This document shows, one piece after another, positions 36,139-45,963 of a stretch of 64,000 nucleotides of DNA. Location: positions 44,975-108,974 of the forward strand of contig NZ_CP085446.1 of the NCBI RefSeq assembly GCF_023824195.1, read 5' to 3'. The stretch's first letter is position 1. Each line of letters begins with the position of its first letter. The notes below the pieces were generated by a model. The model worked only from the letters and a program-made list of their open reading frames with translations. It did no database searches and was not told the DNA's origin. The stretch is from Priestia megaterium. GTDB lineage: Bacteria; Bacillota; Bacilli; Bacillales; Bacillaceae_H. The translations under genes were made by a program, and so were the position numbers.

Positions 36139-37000
36139 GGTTCTGGTGCAAAAAATACTTAATAGAACATAGAATATCAATTTTCTTTAAATGACTAGCT
36201 TATTGAGCTACTCCAAATAATTTATGAATGAAATCTTTTAGATTTTGGTCAGACTTCTCCCGTTGGAGAGTTTGTCCTTTTTTGATCATGTGCATAGCCT
36301 CTATTCCTGCAATGATTCGTTTGGCCGTTCGGAAAGACTTTAATCCAAGCATTGGGCGGATTCGTTTTTTTAATAAAGCGATGATCTTGCTCTATGATAT
36401 TGTTGAGATATTTAACTTGCCTTAGTTGGATGCCTTCAGGCATCTGCTTTTCTTCTTTTAAATCTTGAATAGCAATAGGATAAGCAGGGTTCTTGTCTAC
36501 AGTTATCACACGAGGCATAGAAACATGCGAAAAAGCCAAGGCTTTCTTAAAAAAGCGCTTGGCTGCTTGTTTATTTCTTGCTTTACTTAGATAAAAATCA
36601 ATCGTATCGCCTTCTGAATCAACGGCACGATACAGATACATCCATTGACCTTTCACTTTCACGTAAGTCTCATCTACTCGCCAAGAATCGTTCGTTGGCT
36701 TAAGATGGCGCCGTACTCGCTCATCTAATTCTGGACCATACTGATGAACCCAGCGCATAATCGTGGTGTGAGCCATCGATAAGCCTCGTTCTTCCATCAT
36801 TTCAACCAAATCACGAAAGCTGAGGTTGTACCGTAGGTACCATCTCACGGTTAACAAAATAATATCAGATTGATAGTGTTTCCACTTAAATAAGTTTTGC
36901 TTTTCCATACTGATCACGCCCTTCTTTTAGAATAATAGTATCAGTATGTACAAGATTTAGAGAGTGCATACAAGTATCTTGAAGTTTTTGCACCAGAACC
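36139..37000 (-). mobile_element. IS6-family insertion sequence, left copy (862 bp)
   Basis: Terminal inverted repeats GGTTCTGGTGCAAAAA and TTTTTGCACCAGAACC bound the element. The right copy (49388-50248) is 861 bp, inverted relative to this one. The one-base length difference is the T7 run at about 36365-36371, which frameshifts the transposase. Flanks CTCGTACT and TTTTATTA do not match, so there is no target duplication around this copy alone. It cuts the mobL gene. Confidence 0.9.
36200..36908 (-). pseudogene. IS6-family transposase, frameshifted
   Basis: About 235 residues when corrected. DDE residues: VDETYVKVKGQWMYLYRAVD (first Asp), VDKNPAYPIA (second Asp) and NNIIEQDHRFIKK (Glu). A one-base indel in an A7 run (minus strand) after HRFIKK puts the end out of frame. 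The right copy is intact and almost identical. It catalyses replicative transposition and cointegrate formation. The indel may be a sequencing error. Confidence 0.9.
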
Positions 37001-37172
37001 TTTTATTAGATAACTATAAAAGAATAATAATTCTCTTTTTTGTATAATAATGTTTATGAAAATAATACCATTTTAATCGTTGACTCTGGTAATTAAAGGA
37101 TATATAATCTTTTACATATCCTAGGTAATTTCATACATATGTATAAAAATAACTATCAAGGTGGAATAGAAA

Positions 37173-37940
37173 TTGTCTTTAAATGCAATACAACAAGTTT
37201 TATTTACAAGAGATGAAATTCAAAATAGTATTAAACATAACGCATTATCTCAATGGAAAATTAAGAGTTATTATGATTTTAGAGAAAATATATTAGACGA
37301 TAGTCGACCATTTCCTTGCTACTTTGCAGTAGAGGCGGAGAAAAGAGGGCATTCACGTTATATCTTTTCAGAATCTGCTTATAACAAAGATGAATTATTG
37401 AAAGTAAGGGATGGAATATATGAATATATAAAAACATATAAAACCATAGCGAAAAGAACAACTCTGGTAATCTTTTTTAAGCCTTCTGAATCAATTTTGA
37501 CATCGGAAGAATATAAGGAACAATTCTGGCATGTTCTTAACTTTTTAAGGGAAAATGATCCAGAGCCTTGGGTTGAATCAATTCCACAAGATCCATACAA
37601 TTCAAAATGGGAGTTTTGCTTTGGTGGAGAACCCATTTTTGTGGTTTCTAGAATGCCTATTTATAATGCTAGAAAGAGCAGATACACAAGTGGTGGTTTA
37701 GAAATCACTTTACAGCCTAGAGGAACCCTGGATGATATAACAGGAGATACAAAAAAAGGGCAACAAGTACGAAAAGTTATTCGAGAAAGGCTAGAGGTCT
37801 ACGATGATGTTGAAATCCATCCAGATATAGGCGACTACGGAGTAGAAGGGGCATATGAATGGAAACAGTATGTTCTTCCGGAAAGGAACGAGGAAAGTGT
37901 GATGAGATGTCCAATTACAGGGGCAAAACTAAATGATTAG
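37173..37940 (+). CDS. YqcI/YcgG family protein (putative heme-dependent oxygenase)
   Basis: 255 residues from a TTG start with an AAGGTGG leader. FPCYFAVEAEKRGHSRYIFS and FVVSRMPIYNARKSRYTSGG, then EITLQPRGTL, are characteristic of YqcI/YcgG. Some members were reported as heme enzymes that hydroxylate guanidine nitrogen (for example in argolaphos and guanitoxin pathways, recalled from the literature). Here it is the first gene inside the IS6-bounded island and overlaps the LysE gene, so the pair acts together. The substrate is unknown; arginine or a derivative is a reasonable guess. Confidence 0.8.
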   Translation: MSLNAIQQVLFTRDEIQNSIKHNALSQWKIKSYYDFRENILDDSRPFPCYFAVEAEKRGHSRYIFSESAYNKDELLKVRDGIYEYIKTYKTIAKRTTLVIFFKPSESILTSEEYKEQFWHVLNFLRENDPEPWVESIPQDPYNSKWEFCFGGEPIFVVSRMPIYNARKSRYTSGGLEITLQPRGTLDDITGDTKKGQQVRKVIRERLEVYDDVEIHPDIGDYGVEGAYEWKQYVLPERNEESVMRCPITGAKLND

Positions 37941-38577
37941 TACTATTTTTAGTTATTTTATTTTAGGGATTTCATTATCAGCCCCTGTTGGACCAATTAA
38001 CGCTGCACAAATAAATAAAGGAATTAAAAATGGATTTTTGAATGCATGGCTTGTAGGTGTAGGGGCTATGATGGCTGACGTCATCATGATGTTATTAATT
38101 TATCTAGGACTAGCAAGTGTTTTCACTATTCCTAGTGTAAAACTTATAATGTGGATTTTTGGATTTATTATCCTATGTTATCTAGGTTACGATAGTATAA
38201 AGAGCGCATCTGCTACAGTTGAGGAGAATATACACTCTCAAGATAAAGAAACACCTTTCAAATCGTTTATATCAGGCTTCTTAATTGCAATTTCTAATCC
38301 ATTGAATATTATTTTTTGGGTTGGGATTTATGGATCAGTTCTAACAAGTGCTATAGATAAAATAGGGAAAAAAGAAGCTCTTATTTACAGTATCGCCATT
38401 TTTGTAGGAATAACATGCTGGGATTTGTTTATGGCTACACTTGTGCATTTTGGTAGAAAAAGATTAAAAAGTAATGTATTAAAATGGGTCTCCATATTAG
38501 CAGGGATATTTTTAATCGGCTTCGGATTGACTTTTGGTTATCAAGCCATAATAAGCATAATTTCTCTTTTGTTTTAA
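37933..38577 (+). CDS. LysE/RhtB family amino-acid exporter
   Basis: 214 residues with six membrane helices. The LysE start PVGPINAAQINKGIKNGF is typical, as is SGFLIAISNPLNIIFWVG in the middle. These proteins export basic amino acids or similar compounds. The start overlaps the YqcI/YcgG stop by eight bases. A plausible job is to export the product of the preceding enzyme or of the phosphonate operon. Confidence 0.88.
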   Translation: MISTIFSYFILGISLSAPVGPINAAQINKGIKNGFLNAWLVGVGAMMADVIMMLLIYLGLASVFTIPSVKLIMWIFGFIILCYLGYDSIKSASATVEENIHSQDKETPFKSFISGFLIAISNPLNIIFWVGIYGSVLTSAIDKIGKKEALIYSIAIFVGITCWDLFMATLVHFGRKRLKSNVLKWVSILAGIFLIGFGLTFGYQAIISIISLLF

Positions 38578-38660
38578 AAATTAACACTTAAAATTAAATA
38601 TCTATGAATTCCATTATGGTAATTAGTGGTAATGTCAAAAGAAAGAGTAAAACACCTTTT

Positions 38661-38711
38661 AAACAATCAGTTGACGGTATTAGACCGCCGATTGGTTGTT
38701 TAGTTTTTTTT
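38661..38711 (+). terminator. terminator after the yqcI-lysE pair
   Basis: AAACAATC / GATTGGTTGTTT stem with a TAGTTTTTTTT tail. No gene is supported in 38578-39168; an 89-codon frame here lacks a ribosome-binding site. Confidence 0.75.
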
Positions 38712-39061
38712 TATGTGGCTGGATTTCACTATCTCTATGCTACTTCATACATGTTTTTAATTATATACAATTACCCCTACTTAATTTTTTTGTTGCTTCT
38801 TTTGAGAGGTAGGAATACCTTTCCAGATACAAATCTTACTTCAATCGTCTTTAATTACGCTTCTACTGGATAACAGACCTTTACTTTGGCTCTATGAAAA
38901 AAAGATCTTAGGTTATGACTAGATATTACATAACGTTTAGGTACCCTAAAGGTGTTTTTTATTTGTTTCAGTCTAGAATCTCTTCTACTACTGACTACTC
39001 ATGTAGATATTTGCATAAGTCCCTTTAGAAAGATATCACCTAAGTTAATATAGTATATCTT

Positions 39062-39105
39062 TATAATAATGAATACTATATATGTATATAGTATTCATTA
39101 TTATA
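39062..39105. repeat. perfect 21-bp inverted repeat (44-bp hairpin)
   Basis: Two perfect 21-bp arms around a TG loop, AT-only except for three G/C pairs. It lies between convergent genes. Could be a bidirectional terminator or a cruciform. Confidence 0.75.
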
Positions 39106-39168
39106 GTTAAACGAGATTAAACCTTTTAAATTATATTTATTTAGCATTTATATTCAAAATGCTTAAAT

Positions 39169-40392
39169 TTACATAGTATTTGAATTACCCATTTCTTTAT
39201 CTTCCCTATAATTCAAAGATGGCAAGAATAACGCAATACAGCAAGGGATTACAATAGCCAACCCTAATAAAAGAAATACATGATTAATCTTAATATAGCC
39301 TACTACATGGCCAATTACTAGTGCTCCTAAAGGAACCCCTGCATTGGCTAGAAGGCCTCTTACGGTAAATACTCTACCACGTAAATTGGTCGGAACTCTT
39401 TTTTGATAAAGAATAGTATTATTAATATTGAAAATAGAAGCGCAAAGACCATAGATAGTAATAAATAAAAAAGAACTAAAAATATTAAAAGAAATTCCTA
39501 ATAAGCTTAGAGATAACCCACCTATAATGATGGATGAAAACATAATGAGCTTTAGCTTTTTACTTTCATTGGAAATGGTCATGAAAAATGCTCCAATTAA
39601 CATCCCAAATGCGGTACCAGAATTTATAAGCCCATAATGAAATGATGTACCTTTGAGGTAATCAAAAACATAAGGTAATAACATTGGCTGTACTGCTCCT
39701 GCACTAAAATTAATAATAAACAATAATATTCCCATTGTAAGAAAAAACGGATTTTTTTTGTAAAACATTAATCCTTCAATAAATTCCTTTCCCCAGCCGG
39801 CTTTGTGACTTTTATTAAGATTTAAATTAGGGAGAAACAATAAGTTAATTGAAGATAGTCCTAATATAACTATCAAAAAGATTAAAACATACAACGGTTC
39901 CGTCATACTGACTATCAGCCCAGCTAATAAAGGACCTAACATTCTTGTTGATTGCTTAGTTGTTTGAAGTATGGAATTTGCCTTTTGGAGATCTTTTTCT
40001 TGAATAGTTTCTGCGATATATGAATTGCTTGAAGGACTAAATAATGGTTCTACTAAACCTACTATTATAGCAAACGTATAAATTATATTTGTAGTTAAAG
40101 AATCTTGATACATTGACAGTGCAAAAAAGAAATAGACAATAGCTCTTACTAGTTCTGAAAAAATCATTATGTTTTTCTTATTTACACGATCTATGTAAGG
40201 CCCACAGATAATTTGACTAATAATACTAGATAAAAAATAAAAAAACCATAAGTTTCCTACGGTTACCGCAGAACCTTTCAGGTGGTATGCAACCCACCCC
40301 ATAATAAAAATTGAAAAAGTGCTTCCTAGTCCTGATGTAATATAAGCTATCCATATAAACATGAATGACTTATTTTTTAAAAGTACTTTCAC
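39169..40392 (-). CDS. MFS exporter (MFS_3/enterobactin-exporter type)
   Basis: About 407 residues from a GTG at 40392 with AGGAGG seven bases ahead; an upstream start at 40440 is unlikely. Twelve helices. Segments AYITSGLGSTFSIFIMGWVA, MLGPLLAGLIVSMTEPLYVL and LYQKRVPTNLRGRVFTVRGL are typical of the MFS_3 group exporting siderophores or antibiotics. It is divergent from the phosphonate operon, 94 bases apart, so it is the likely product exporter and self-protection gene. Confidence 0.88.
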   Translation of the reverse strand: MKVLLKNKSFMFIWIAYITSGLGSTFSIFIMGWVAYHLKGSAVTVGNLWFFYFLSSIISQIICGPYIDRVNKKNIMIFSELVRAIVYFFFALSMYQDSLTTNIIYTFAIIVGLVEPLFSPSSNSYIAETIQEKDLQKANSILQTTKQSTRMLGPLLAGLIVSMTEPLYVLIFLIVILGLSSINLLFLPNLNLNKSHKAGWGKEFIEGLMFYKKNPFFLTMGILLFIINFSAGAVQPMLLPYVFDYLKGTSFHYGLINSGTAFGMLIGAFFMTISNESKKLKLIMFSSIIIGGLSLSLLGISFNIFSSFLFITIYGLCASIFNINNTILYQKRVPTNLRGRVFTVRGLLANAGVPLGALVIGHVVGYIKINHVFLLLGLAIVIPCCIALFLPSLNYREDKEMGNSNTM

Positions 40393-40486
40393 CAATATTC
40401 CTCCTTTATTAAATAACTTTATTGAATTTATATAAATCATAATGTATAATCATAAATAAAGCAAAAACTGGAAGGTGTGTTTTTCA

Positions 40487-41401
40487 TTGAAACATTTGCT
40501 ATCACTTAAAGAACTTAGTAAAGAAGAGATTACAGGTATTATACAGCAAGGAATTGAAATGAAAGAAAATAAAGAAGATTTTTTTAATTCTTGCGAAAAG
40601 AAAGGATTATTATTATTATTTCAAAAGACTTCAACTAGAACAAATTTATCTTTTCAATCTGCAATCAATCAGCTTGGTGGATATTCAGTAGATTTAAATT
40701 GGAATAGTAGTAATTTTTCAATTTCACCTATTCAATATGAAGCTCGTTATGTTTCTAGAAACTGTGATTTAATTATGGCTAGATTGAAGAAACATGATAA
40801 TTTAAAGGAGTTAGCTAAATATTCTAGCGTTCCAGTTATAAATGGATGTTGTGAAAAATATCATCCTACGCAGACATTAGCTGATGTAATGACTATTTAC
40901 GAACATAAAAAAACTTTTGAAGGTGTCACTGTAACATTTGTAGGAGTACATAATAATGTAGTTAATTCGTTAATCATAGCAGCTTTAAAATTAGGATTTA
41001 AACTTAATTTGGTTACTCCAATAATAAACAATGATTCATGGGATGAGGAATTAATGGGGGAAGTAAAACAAAGTAATCTAGTAGAATCATTTGATAGTAT
41101 AGAAGAGATTATTGGGGATACTGACTTTATTTACACAGATACTTGGGTTGATATGGAACATTTTAATAGTAAGGAGTTTAGTGCTGAAAAAGACAAAAGA
41201 ATAGAAAAAATGATGAAATTCCAAATCAATAAAGAGGTTCTGAAAGATCATAAAACCTTGATAATGCATGACATGCCAATTCATCCAGGTTATGAAATTT
41301 CAGAAGATATCGTTGAGTCTGAAAGTTCCATTATATATCAACAAGCTGAAAATCGAATGCACGTGGAAAAAGCTCTAATAAATTATCTATTAAATAGTTA
41401 G
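40487..41401 (+). CDS. ornithine/aspartate carbamoyltransferase-like protein
   Basis: About 304 residues from the TTG at 40487 (AAGGTG leader); the homology-like start is LKHLLSLKELSKEE. The carbamoyl-phosphate loop is KTSTRTNLS, close to the usual STRTR but with Asn at the fifth place. HPTQTLAD is intact. The amino-acid-binding motif, HCLP in ornithine enzymes, is HDMP (residues near 268). The end (YQQAENRMHVEKALINYL) is OTCase-like. So carbamoyl phosphate binding is likely, but the acceptor differs or the protein is a resistance variant. First gene of the nine-gene operon. Confidence 0.85.
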   Translation: MKHLLSLKELSKEEITGIIQQGIEMKENKEDFFNSCEKKGLLLLFQKTSTRTNLSFQSAINQLGGYSVDLNWNSSNFSISPIQYEARYVSRNCDLIMARLKKHDNLKELAKYSSVPVINGCCEKYHPTQTLADVMTIYEHKKTFEGVTVTFVGVHNNVVNSLIIAALKLGFKLNLVTPIINNDSWDEELMGEVKQSNLVESFDSIEEIIGDTDFIYTDTWVDMEHFNSKEFSAEKDKRIEKMMKFQINKEVLKDHKTLIMHDMPIHPGYEISEDIVESESSIIYQQAENRMHVEKALINYLLNS

Positions 41402-41403
41402 GA

Positions 41404-42615
41404 ATGATTAAGTTGAAGCAACGTCTGGTTATTATTGGGAGCAACACTAGTGTACTTGAGCGAGCAAAAGATTTGGGATTTGAGATTGTATTAGTTCAAG
41501 AGAAAAGAAAAATAAAAGAAAAAGACATTTTACTTTCTGACACCATATTTGGTATAGACTATACGAATCTCGCACTGCTAACAGATACACTAGTTAATTT
41601 TTCTAAACACTTTCCGATAACAGGTATCCTTACATTTTCAGAAAATGCATTAATACCCACTGCCTATGTAGCAGAAAAATTAGGCGTAGCATTAAATTCA
41701 TTGGAAACTGTAGAATTACTTAAAGATAAATTTAAAATGAGAACATATTTAGCTGAGAAAAACTTTAGCAGCGTTAACGCCAAAATTGTTAGAAGCACAA
41801 AAGATATTAAAGAATTTATTAAAGAATTTAATTATCCAGTGATCTTAAAGCCTATAGATGGAAGTGCAAGTGAGAACATCTATAGGCTACAAAATGAAGA
41901 AGAATTAAACTGCTTCTTGAAACAAAATGACATAACATTTAAACCAATGTTGATAGAAGAGTACTTAAGTGGCAATGAATACAGTGTCGAAGCTTTAACT
42001 ATCAATGGAGAGCATCAAATCTTAGCTATAACGGATAAAGTGGTCGATCAAAATTTTGTGGAACTGGCTCATATTGTACCTGCTAAAGTCACTAGTCTTA
42101 AAGAAAAAATAATAGAGGATTATGTAAAAGAATTTTTAGATGTTATTGAGTTAAAATTTGGTCCTTCCCATACAGAATTAATATTTACTCAGGAAGGACC
42201 AAAGATTGTAGAATCTCACAATCGTCCTGGCGGGGGAGGTATTGTACATCTGGTTAAGTTAGTTTATGGAATAGATGTGGTTAAAGCTACCTTAGAGTAT
42301 ATTAAAGATAAAACTTACACAATAAATGAGAAAAAATTTGGGGGAGCAGCTGTTAGATTTTTAACACCTTTCCCTGGTGAAATTATATCAATGGCAGACC
42401 GGCTTATAGATGAAGAAAACGTACATCGTAGTGAACTATATGTTAAAAAAGGAGATATTATAAAGGAGCTAAAATCATCTCATGATTACTTGGGCTATAT
42501 TATGTGTACGGGAAATAACCCTGAACAAGCTATGTCCAATTGTAAGAACTATTTAAATGCTCTAGATATCAATATAAAAGATATAAAAGGTGAAGTGAAA
42601 AAATGGATGATTTAA
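41404..42615 (+). CDS. ATP-grasp ligase 1
   Basis: 403 residues; the start may be the ATG at 41404 or the TTG at 41413. An N-terminal Rossmann-like preATP-grasp domain (LVIIGSNTSVLERAKDLGFE) precedes the ATP-grasp fold: YPVILKPIDGSASENI, LIEEYLSGNEYSVE and KIVESHNRPGGGG (metal-binding Glu/Asn). Such enzymes, like BacD/YwfE-type L-amino acid ligases, form an amide bond through an acyl phosphate. It is a candidate for joining a phosphonate and an amino acid. Confidence 0.9.
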   Translation: MIKLKQRLVIIGSNTSVLERAKDLGFEIVLVQEKRKIKEKDILLSDTIFGIDYTNLALLTDTLVNFSKHFPITGILTFSENALIPTAYVAEKLGVALNSLETVELLKDKFKMRTYLAEKNFSSVNAKIVRSTKDIKEFIKEFNYPVILKPIDGSASENIYRLQNEEELNCFLKQNDITFKPMLIEEYLSGNEYSVEALTINGEHQILAITDKVVDQNFVELAHIVPAKVTSLKEKIIEDYVKEFLDVIELKFGPSHTELIFTQEGPKIVESHNRPGGGGIVHLVKLVYGIDVVKATLEYIKDKTYTINEKKFGGAAVRFLTPFPGEIISMADRLIDEENVHRSELYVKKGDIIKELKSSHDYLGYIMCTGNNPEQAMSNCKNYLNALDINIKDIKGEVKKWMI

Positions 42616-43091
42616 ATTTACAGCTTGCTACTTCAATTAAAAAACAAGAAGTAAAATACGTATTAACAGTGCCATGCACAATTTTAAGTAAATATTATGA
42701 CGAGAGTATAACTCAAACAATTTATTTAAGTAGAGAAGAAGAGGGAGTTGGGCTAGCATCAGGACTAACAGTGTCCAATCAAAATGCTATTTTGATGATG
42801 CAAAACTCTGGACTTGGTAATTGCATTAATGCTTTTGCATCTTTAACAATACCTTATAATATTGGATTTGTTGTAATAGTGTCAATGAGGGGCGATGAGT
42901 TAGAGGACAATCCAGTTCAGATCCCTATGGGTAACGCTACAAAAGCATTAATTAAATCAATTGGTTGTAAATATTATGAAATTAATCAAGATAATGATTT
43001 AACGGCTACAATTGATAAAGCTTTTAGAGAAGTACACCTCAATGAACGTCCTGTATTTGTACTATTGCCAAGAAAGGAGCACTTGCAATGA
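42603..43091 (+). CDS. phosphonopyruvate decarboxylase-like, alpha (PYR) subunit
   Basis: 162 residues. VPCTILSKYYD and REEEGVGLASGLTVSNQNAI carry the Glu that activates thiamine diphosphate. ILMMQNSGLGNCINAFASL is typical of sulfopyruvate/phosphonopyruvate decarboxylase alpha domains. It overlaps the previous gene by 13 bases and the beta gene by four. Chromosomal-type Ppd is usually one chain; the split form resembles ComDE. Predicted step: phosphonopyruvate to phosphonoacetaldehyde and CO2, which drives the PEP mutase reaction. Confidence 0.85.
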   Translation: MDDLNLQLATSIKKQEVKYVLTVPCTILSKYYDESITQTIYLSREEEGVGLASGLTVSNQNAILMMQNSGLGNCINAFASLTIPYNIGFVVIVSMRGDELEDNPVQIPMGNATKALIKSIGCKYYEINQDNDLTATIDKAFREVHLNERPVFVLLPRKEHLQ

Positions 43092-43663
43092 TGAATAGAT
43101 TCGATTTATTAAGTGAGCTCTCAAAAAAATTAGTAGACAATAGAGATATTGTAATTAGCCCATTAGGTTATACATCTAGAGAATGGTATGGAATTAATGA
43201 CAGAAAAGAAAATTTTTATTTTTTAGGTTCCATGGGAATGCCAATTTCTTTCGGTTTAGGTGTAGCTCTATCAACTGACAGAAATGTGATTGTATTGGAA
43301 GGGGATGGTTCATGTTTAATGAATTTAGGCGCTCTTTCTACAGTAGGAAAGCTACTACCAAAAAATTTAAAAATTTTAATCATGGACAATGAAAGTTATA
43401 GCTCTACAGGAGGGCAGCTGTCGGCTACAGCCACTAACACTAATCTGTCTGAAGTAGCCAAAGGTTGCGGAATTAAAGATTCAATGGAGATAAGCGATTA
43501 TAGTGACTTAGATTTTATCTTAGGAGATTTATTTAAAAGTGGCACTAAGCTTAGAGCATTTAAAATAAATAATCAAAAAGGTAACACACCTAGAATCGAT
43601 ATAAGCTCAGTTGATATAAAAACAAGATTCAAAAAGTTCCTGAAGGAGGAAGTATATGCTTAA
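43088..43663 (+). CDS. phosphonopyruvate decarboxylase-like, beta (PP) subunit
   Basis: 191 residues with the thiamine-diphosphate motif GDGSCLMNLGALSTVG, then LIMDNESYSSTGGQ. GSMGMPISFGLGVAL is the preceding conserved part. It pairs with the alpha gene, and the starts and stops overlap (ATGA). The pair is expected to form a heteromer. Sulfopyruvate decarboxylation is an alternative, but the PEP mutase gene in the same operon favours phosphonopyruvate. Confidence 0.88.
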   Translation: MMNRFDLLSELSKKLVDNRDIVISPLGYTSREWYGINDRKENFYFLGSMGMPISFGLGVALSTDRNVIVLEGDGSCLMNLGALSTVGKLLPKNLKILIMDNESYSSTGGQLSATATNTNLSEVAKGCGIKDSMEISDYSDLDFILGDLFKSGTKLRAFKINNQKGNTPRIDISSVDIKTRFKKFLKEEVYA

Positions 43664-44717
43664 TATTTCGAATTTTTTGCCTATAAAATGTACGGCATCT
43701 GATACAAGACTTTCTGAAGAAGACTTGATCGATATATACGTAGCTGAAGGTATTGGAAAAGAGGGAGATTTAGTTTTAGTTGAAGCTTTAGAAGATGCTG
43801 GTGCCTATTGCGAAGTTGAGAATATGCAAGGCAGGTCTATGAGAATATTTAAAGGACAAAGGTTTGTCGGAGTATTAGGAAATAGAGAATCAAGTAAAAA
43901 TATTGTAGGTGGTATAGACGAAGGTGGTATAAAAATCGATGAAACAGCAATAATAAGCCTCCTTACTAATGGTGGAATAGTAGGAACATGTTATGATTCT
44001 CCAACATACATGGGAGATGCTATGAAGTTAAAATGCATAGGTCTATTAAAGAAAGAAAATAAAACAATTAATACATTAGATAAACTAAAGGATGCGCCTA
44101 CACAGGTAGAAAAAATACCACCAATTATCTTAGTAGCTGGTACAGCAACGGATGCCGGCAAGACTACAATTGCGTCCAAGGTAATATCGTATTTGGCTAA
44201 TCAAGGGTATACCGTAGCTGGAACTAAGCTGGCTGGTACAGGTTGCTTAGAAGATGTTTTGGCACATAAAGATGCCGGAGCAACATACGTAATGGATTTC
44301 CCAGATGCAGGTTTACCCTCTACATACACCTCAGAATCAAATTACCAACCAGGAATTAGACTTTTACTTCAGAATTTAGCTAATAAAAAACCAGACTTTA
44401 TAGTTGCAGAATTAGGAGGGGACATCATTTGGGCCAATATTCCCACTTTATTCAAAATGAGTGATATTATGGAATTTACTTCTTCTCTTCTCTTGGTATC
44501 TAGTGATGCTATTAGTACAATAGCTGCCTACAAGTTATTAGAAGAATGGGGCTTTAATAAAGATACTTATGTATTTAACTCACCATTTAAAAATAATTTA
44601 GCTAGTCAAAGAAGGCTGCAAAAATATTTGAACATTGATTCATATGATTCTACGAAAATTCAGGATGTACATTCTGTTGTAAAGGAAATAGTGCATCAAA
44701 ACAAAATTTCAGTATAA
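43656..44717 (+). CDS. DUF1611 family P-loop protein
   Basis: 353 residues. The N-terminal domain (about 1-145) is Rossmann-like; the C-terminal domain has a dethiobiotin-synthetase-like P-loop VAGTATDAGKTT (about residue 159) and AELGGDIIWANIP. One DUF1611 protein, DgcN, was reported as an amino-acid N-acetyltransferase (recalled). Here it may add an acyl or carboxyl group, and the M20 hydrolase two genes later could remove it. This role is inference. The start overlaps the beta subunit by eight bases. Confidence 0.8.
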   Translation: MLNISNFLPIKCTASDTRLSEEDLIDIYVAEGIGKEGDLVLVEALEDAGAYCEVENMQGRSMRIFKGQRFVGVLGNRESSKNIVGGIDEGGIKIDETAIISLLTNGGIVGTCYDSPTYMGDAMKLKCIGLLKKENKTINTLDKLKDAPTQVEKIPPIILVAGTATDAGKTTIASKVISYLANQGYTVAGTKLAGTGCLEDVLAHKDAGATYVMDFPDAGLPSTYTSESNYQPGIRLLLQNLANKKPDFIVAELGGDIIWANIPTLFKMSDIMEFTSSLLLVSSDAISTIAAYKLLEEWGFNKDTYVFNSPFKNNLASQRRLQKYLNIDSYDSTKIQDVHSVVKEIVHQNKISV

Positions 44718-44729
44718 GGGTGAAAATCT

Positions 44730-45953
44730 TTGAATAAAAAAGTAATTGCAATTATAGAAGCTGGCCACGGAAGAGAGAACGCTTTTGTATCGTTACATAA
44801 AGAAGGGTATTACATCCTTTTTGTAACAAGAACTAAAGTAAAACCATCTAAATATATTGATGAAATTTTGCATATTGATACAAATTCTACTGAAGATTTA
44901 TTAAAGACACTAAAACAATATACTGAACAAAAACAACAAATAGATTGTGTAATAACTCTTTTAGAATGGTATGTTCCTATCACCGCAGAAATTTGTGAGG
45001 TATTAGGACTTTTAGGAATTTCAAAAAAAACTGCAGAAAATTGTAGAAATAAGCATGCTATGAGATTAGCTTTAGAGAAACAAGGAGTTCCTATACCTTT
45101 ATTCAAATTATGTAAAAATAAAATGGAATTAGAAGATGCTGTTGATTATGTAGGGGGTTATCCGTGTATTATTAAACCTATTGATGGTACAGGAAGTTCT
45201 AATGTTGTAAAAGTAAATAATCAGACTGAAATATTTAGAGCTTTTGAAGATATCCAAGCTGTAAAGCGGAATTCAAGGGAACAAGAGTTAAAATGTATAG
45301 TTTTAGTGGAAGAATATATCGAAGGTAATGAATTTAGTCTAGACTCTATTACAATAAATGGAAAAACAGAAATTCTAGCAATTTGTGATTATCAAACAAC
45401 CAATGGTCCTTATTTTGTAGAGATGGCTTATACTACTCCATCACAGCTATCAGGTGAGTTACAAGATCAAATAAAAGCTGCTGCTAAGGAAGCAATTAGA
45501 GCAGTAGACATTAAAAATGGTGTATCTCACTGTGAAGTTAAACTAACTGCTAATGGTCCAGTAGTGATAGAAATTGCTGCAAGACATGGTGGGGGTCACA
45601 TACCTGAAGTAATTGAACTTACAACAGGTATTAACTATTACGTAGAAGCAGTTAAATTATTTTGTGGTCAACAAGTAAATATTTCACCTAGAAAGAATAT
45701 ATCTGGAGCAATGTCTTTAATTTTCCCTGAAGAAACTGGAACAGTTAGTGATATATTAAATGTAGACAAAGCTAGAGAAACGGAATGTATTAATGAAATA
45801 GTTATCTCTGCAAAGATTGGGGATCAAGTGTTTAAACAAATTAAAGATTATAAGTCACCTATTGGGTATGTAATTGCAAGTGGTGAAACTCCAGCTAAAG
45901 CCATACAGCAAGCTAATTTAGCAAAAGATACATTAGCTATAAAATATAATTAA
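44730..45953 (+). CDS. ATP-grasp ligase 2
   Basis: 407 residues from a TTG with an AAGGGTG leader. The order is the same as in ligase 1: preATP-grasp domain, YPCIIKPIDGTGSSNV, VLVEEYIEGNEFSLDS, and VIEIAARHGGGHIPE with the metal-binding residues. The two ligases are similar paralogues. Two ligases in one operon suggest a product with two amide bonds, such as a tripeptide-like phosphonate, or two alternative partners. Confidence 0.9.
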   Translation: MNKKVIAIIEAGHGRENAFVSLHKEGYYILFVTRTKVKPSKYIDEILHIDTNSTEDLLKTLKQYTEQKQQIDCVITLLEWYVPITAEICEVLGLLGISKKTAENCRNKHAMRLALEKQGVPIPLFKLCKNKMELEDAVDYVGGYPCIIKPIDGTGSSNVVKVNNQTEIFRAFEDIQAVKRNSREQELKCIVLVEEYIEGNEFSLDSITINGKTEILAICDYQTTNGPYFVEMAYTTPSQLSGELQDQIKAAAKEAIRAVDIKNGVSHCEVKLTANGPVVIEIAARHGGGHIPEVIELTTGINYYVEAVKLFCGQQVNISPRKNISGAMSLIFPEETGTVSDILNVDKARETECINEIVISAKIGDQVFKQIKDYKSPIGYVIASGETPAKAIQQANLAKDTLAIKYN

Positions 45954-45963
45954 GGATTTAGGA

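Noticed and set aside
38604..38873. 89-codon frame after the LysE gene
   Set aside because: It overlaps the terminator at 38661 and lacks a ribosome-binding site.
38925..38960. Possible extra dif-like site (TTATGTAATAT on the minus strand)
   Set aside because: No XerC-like arm at the right spacing and no accessory palindrome.
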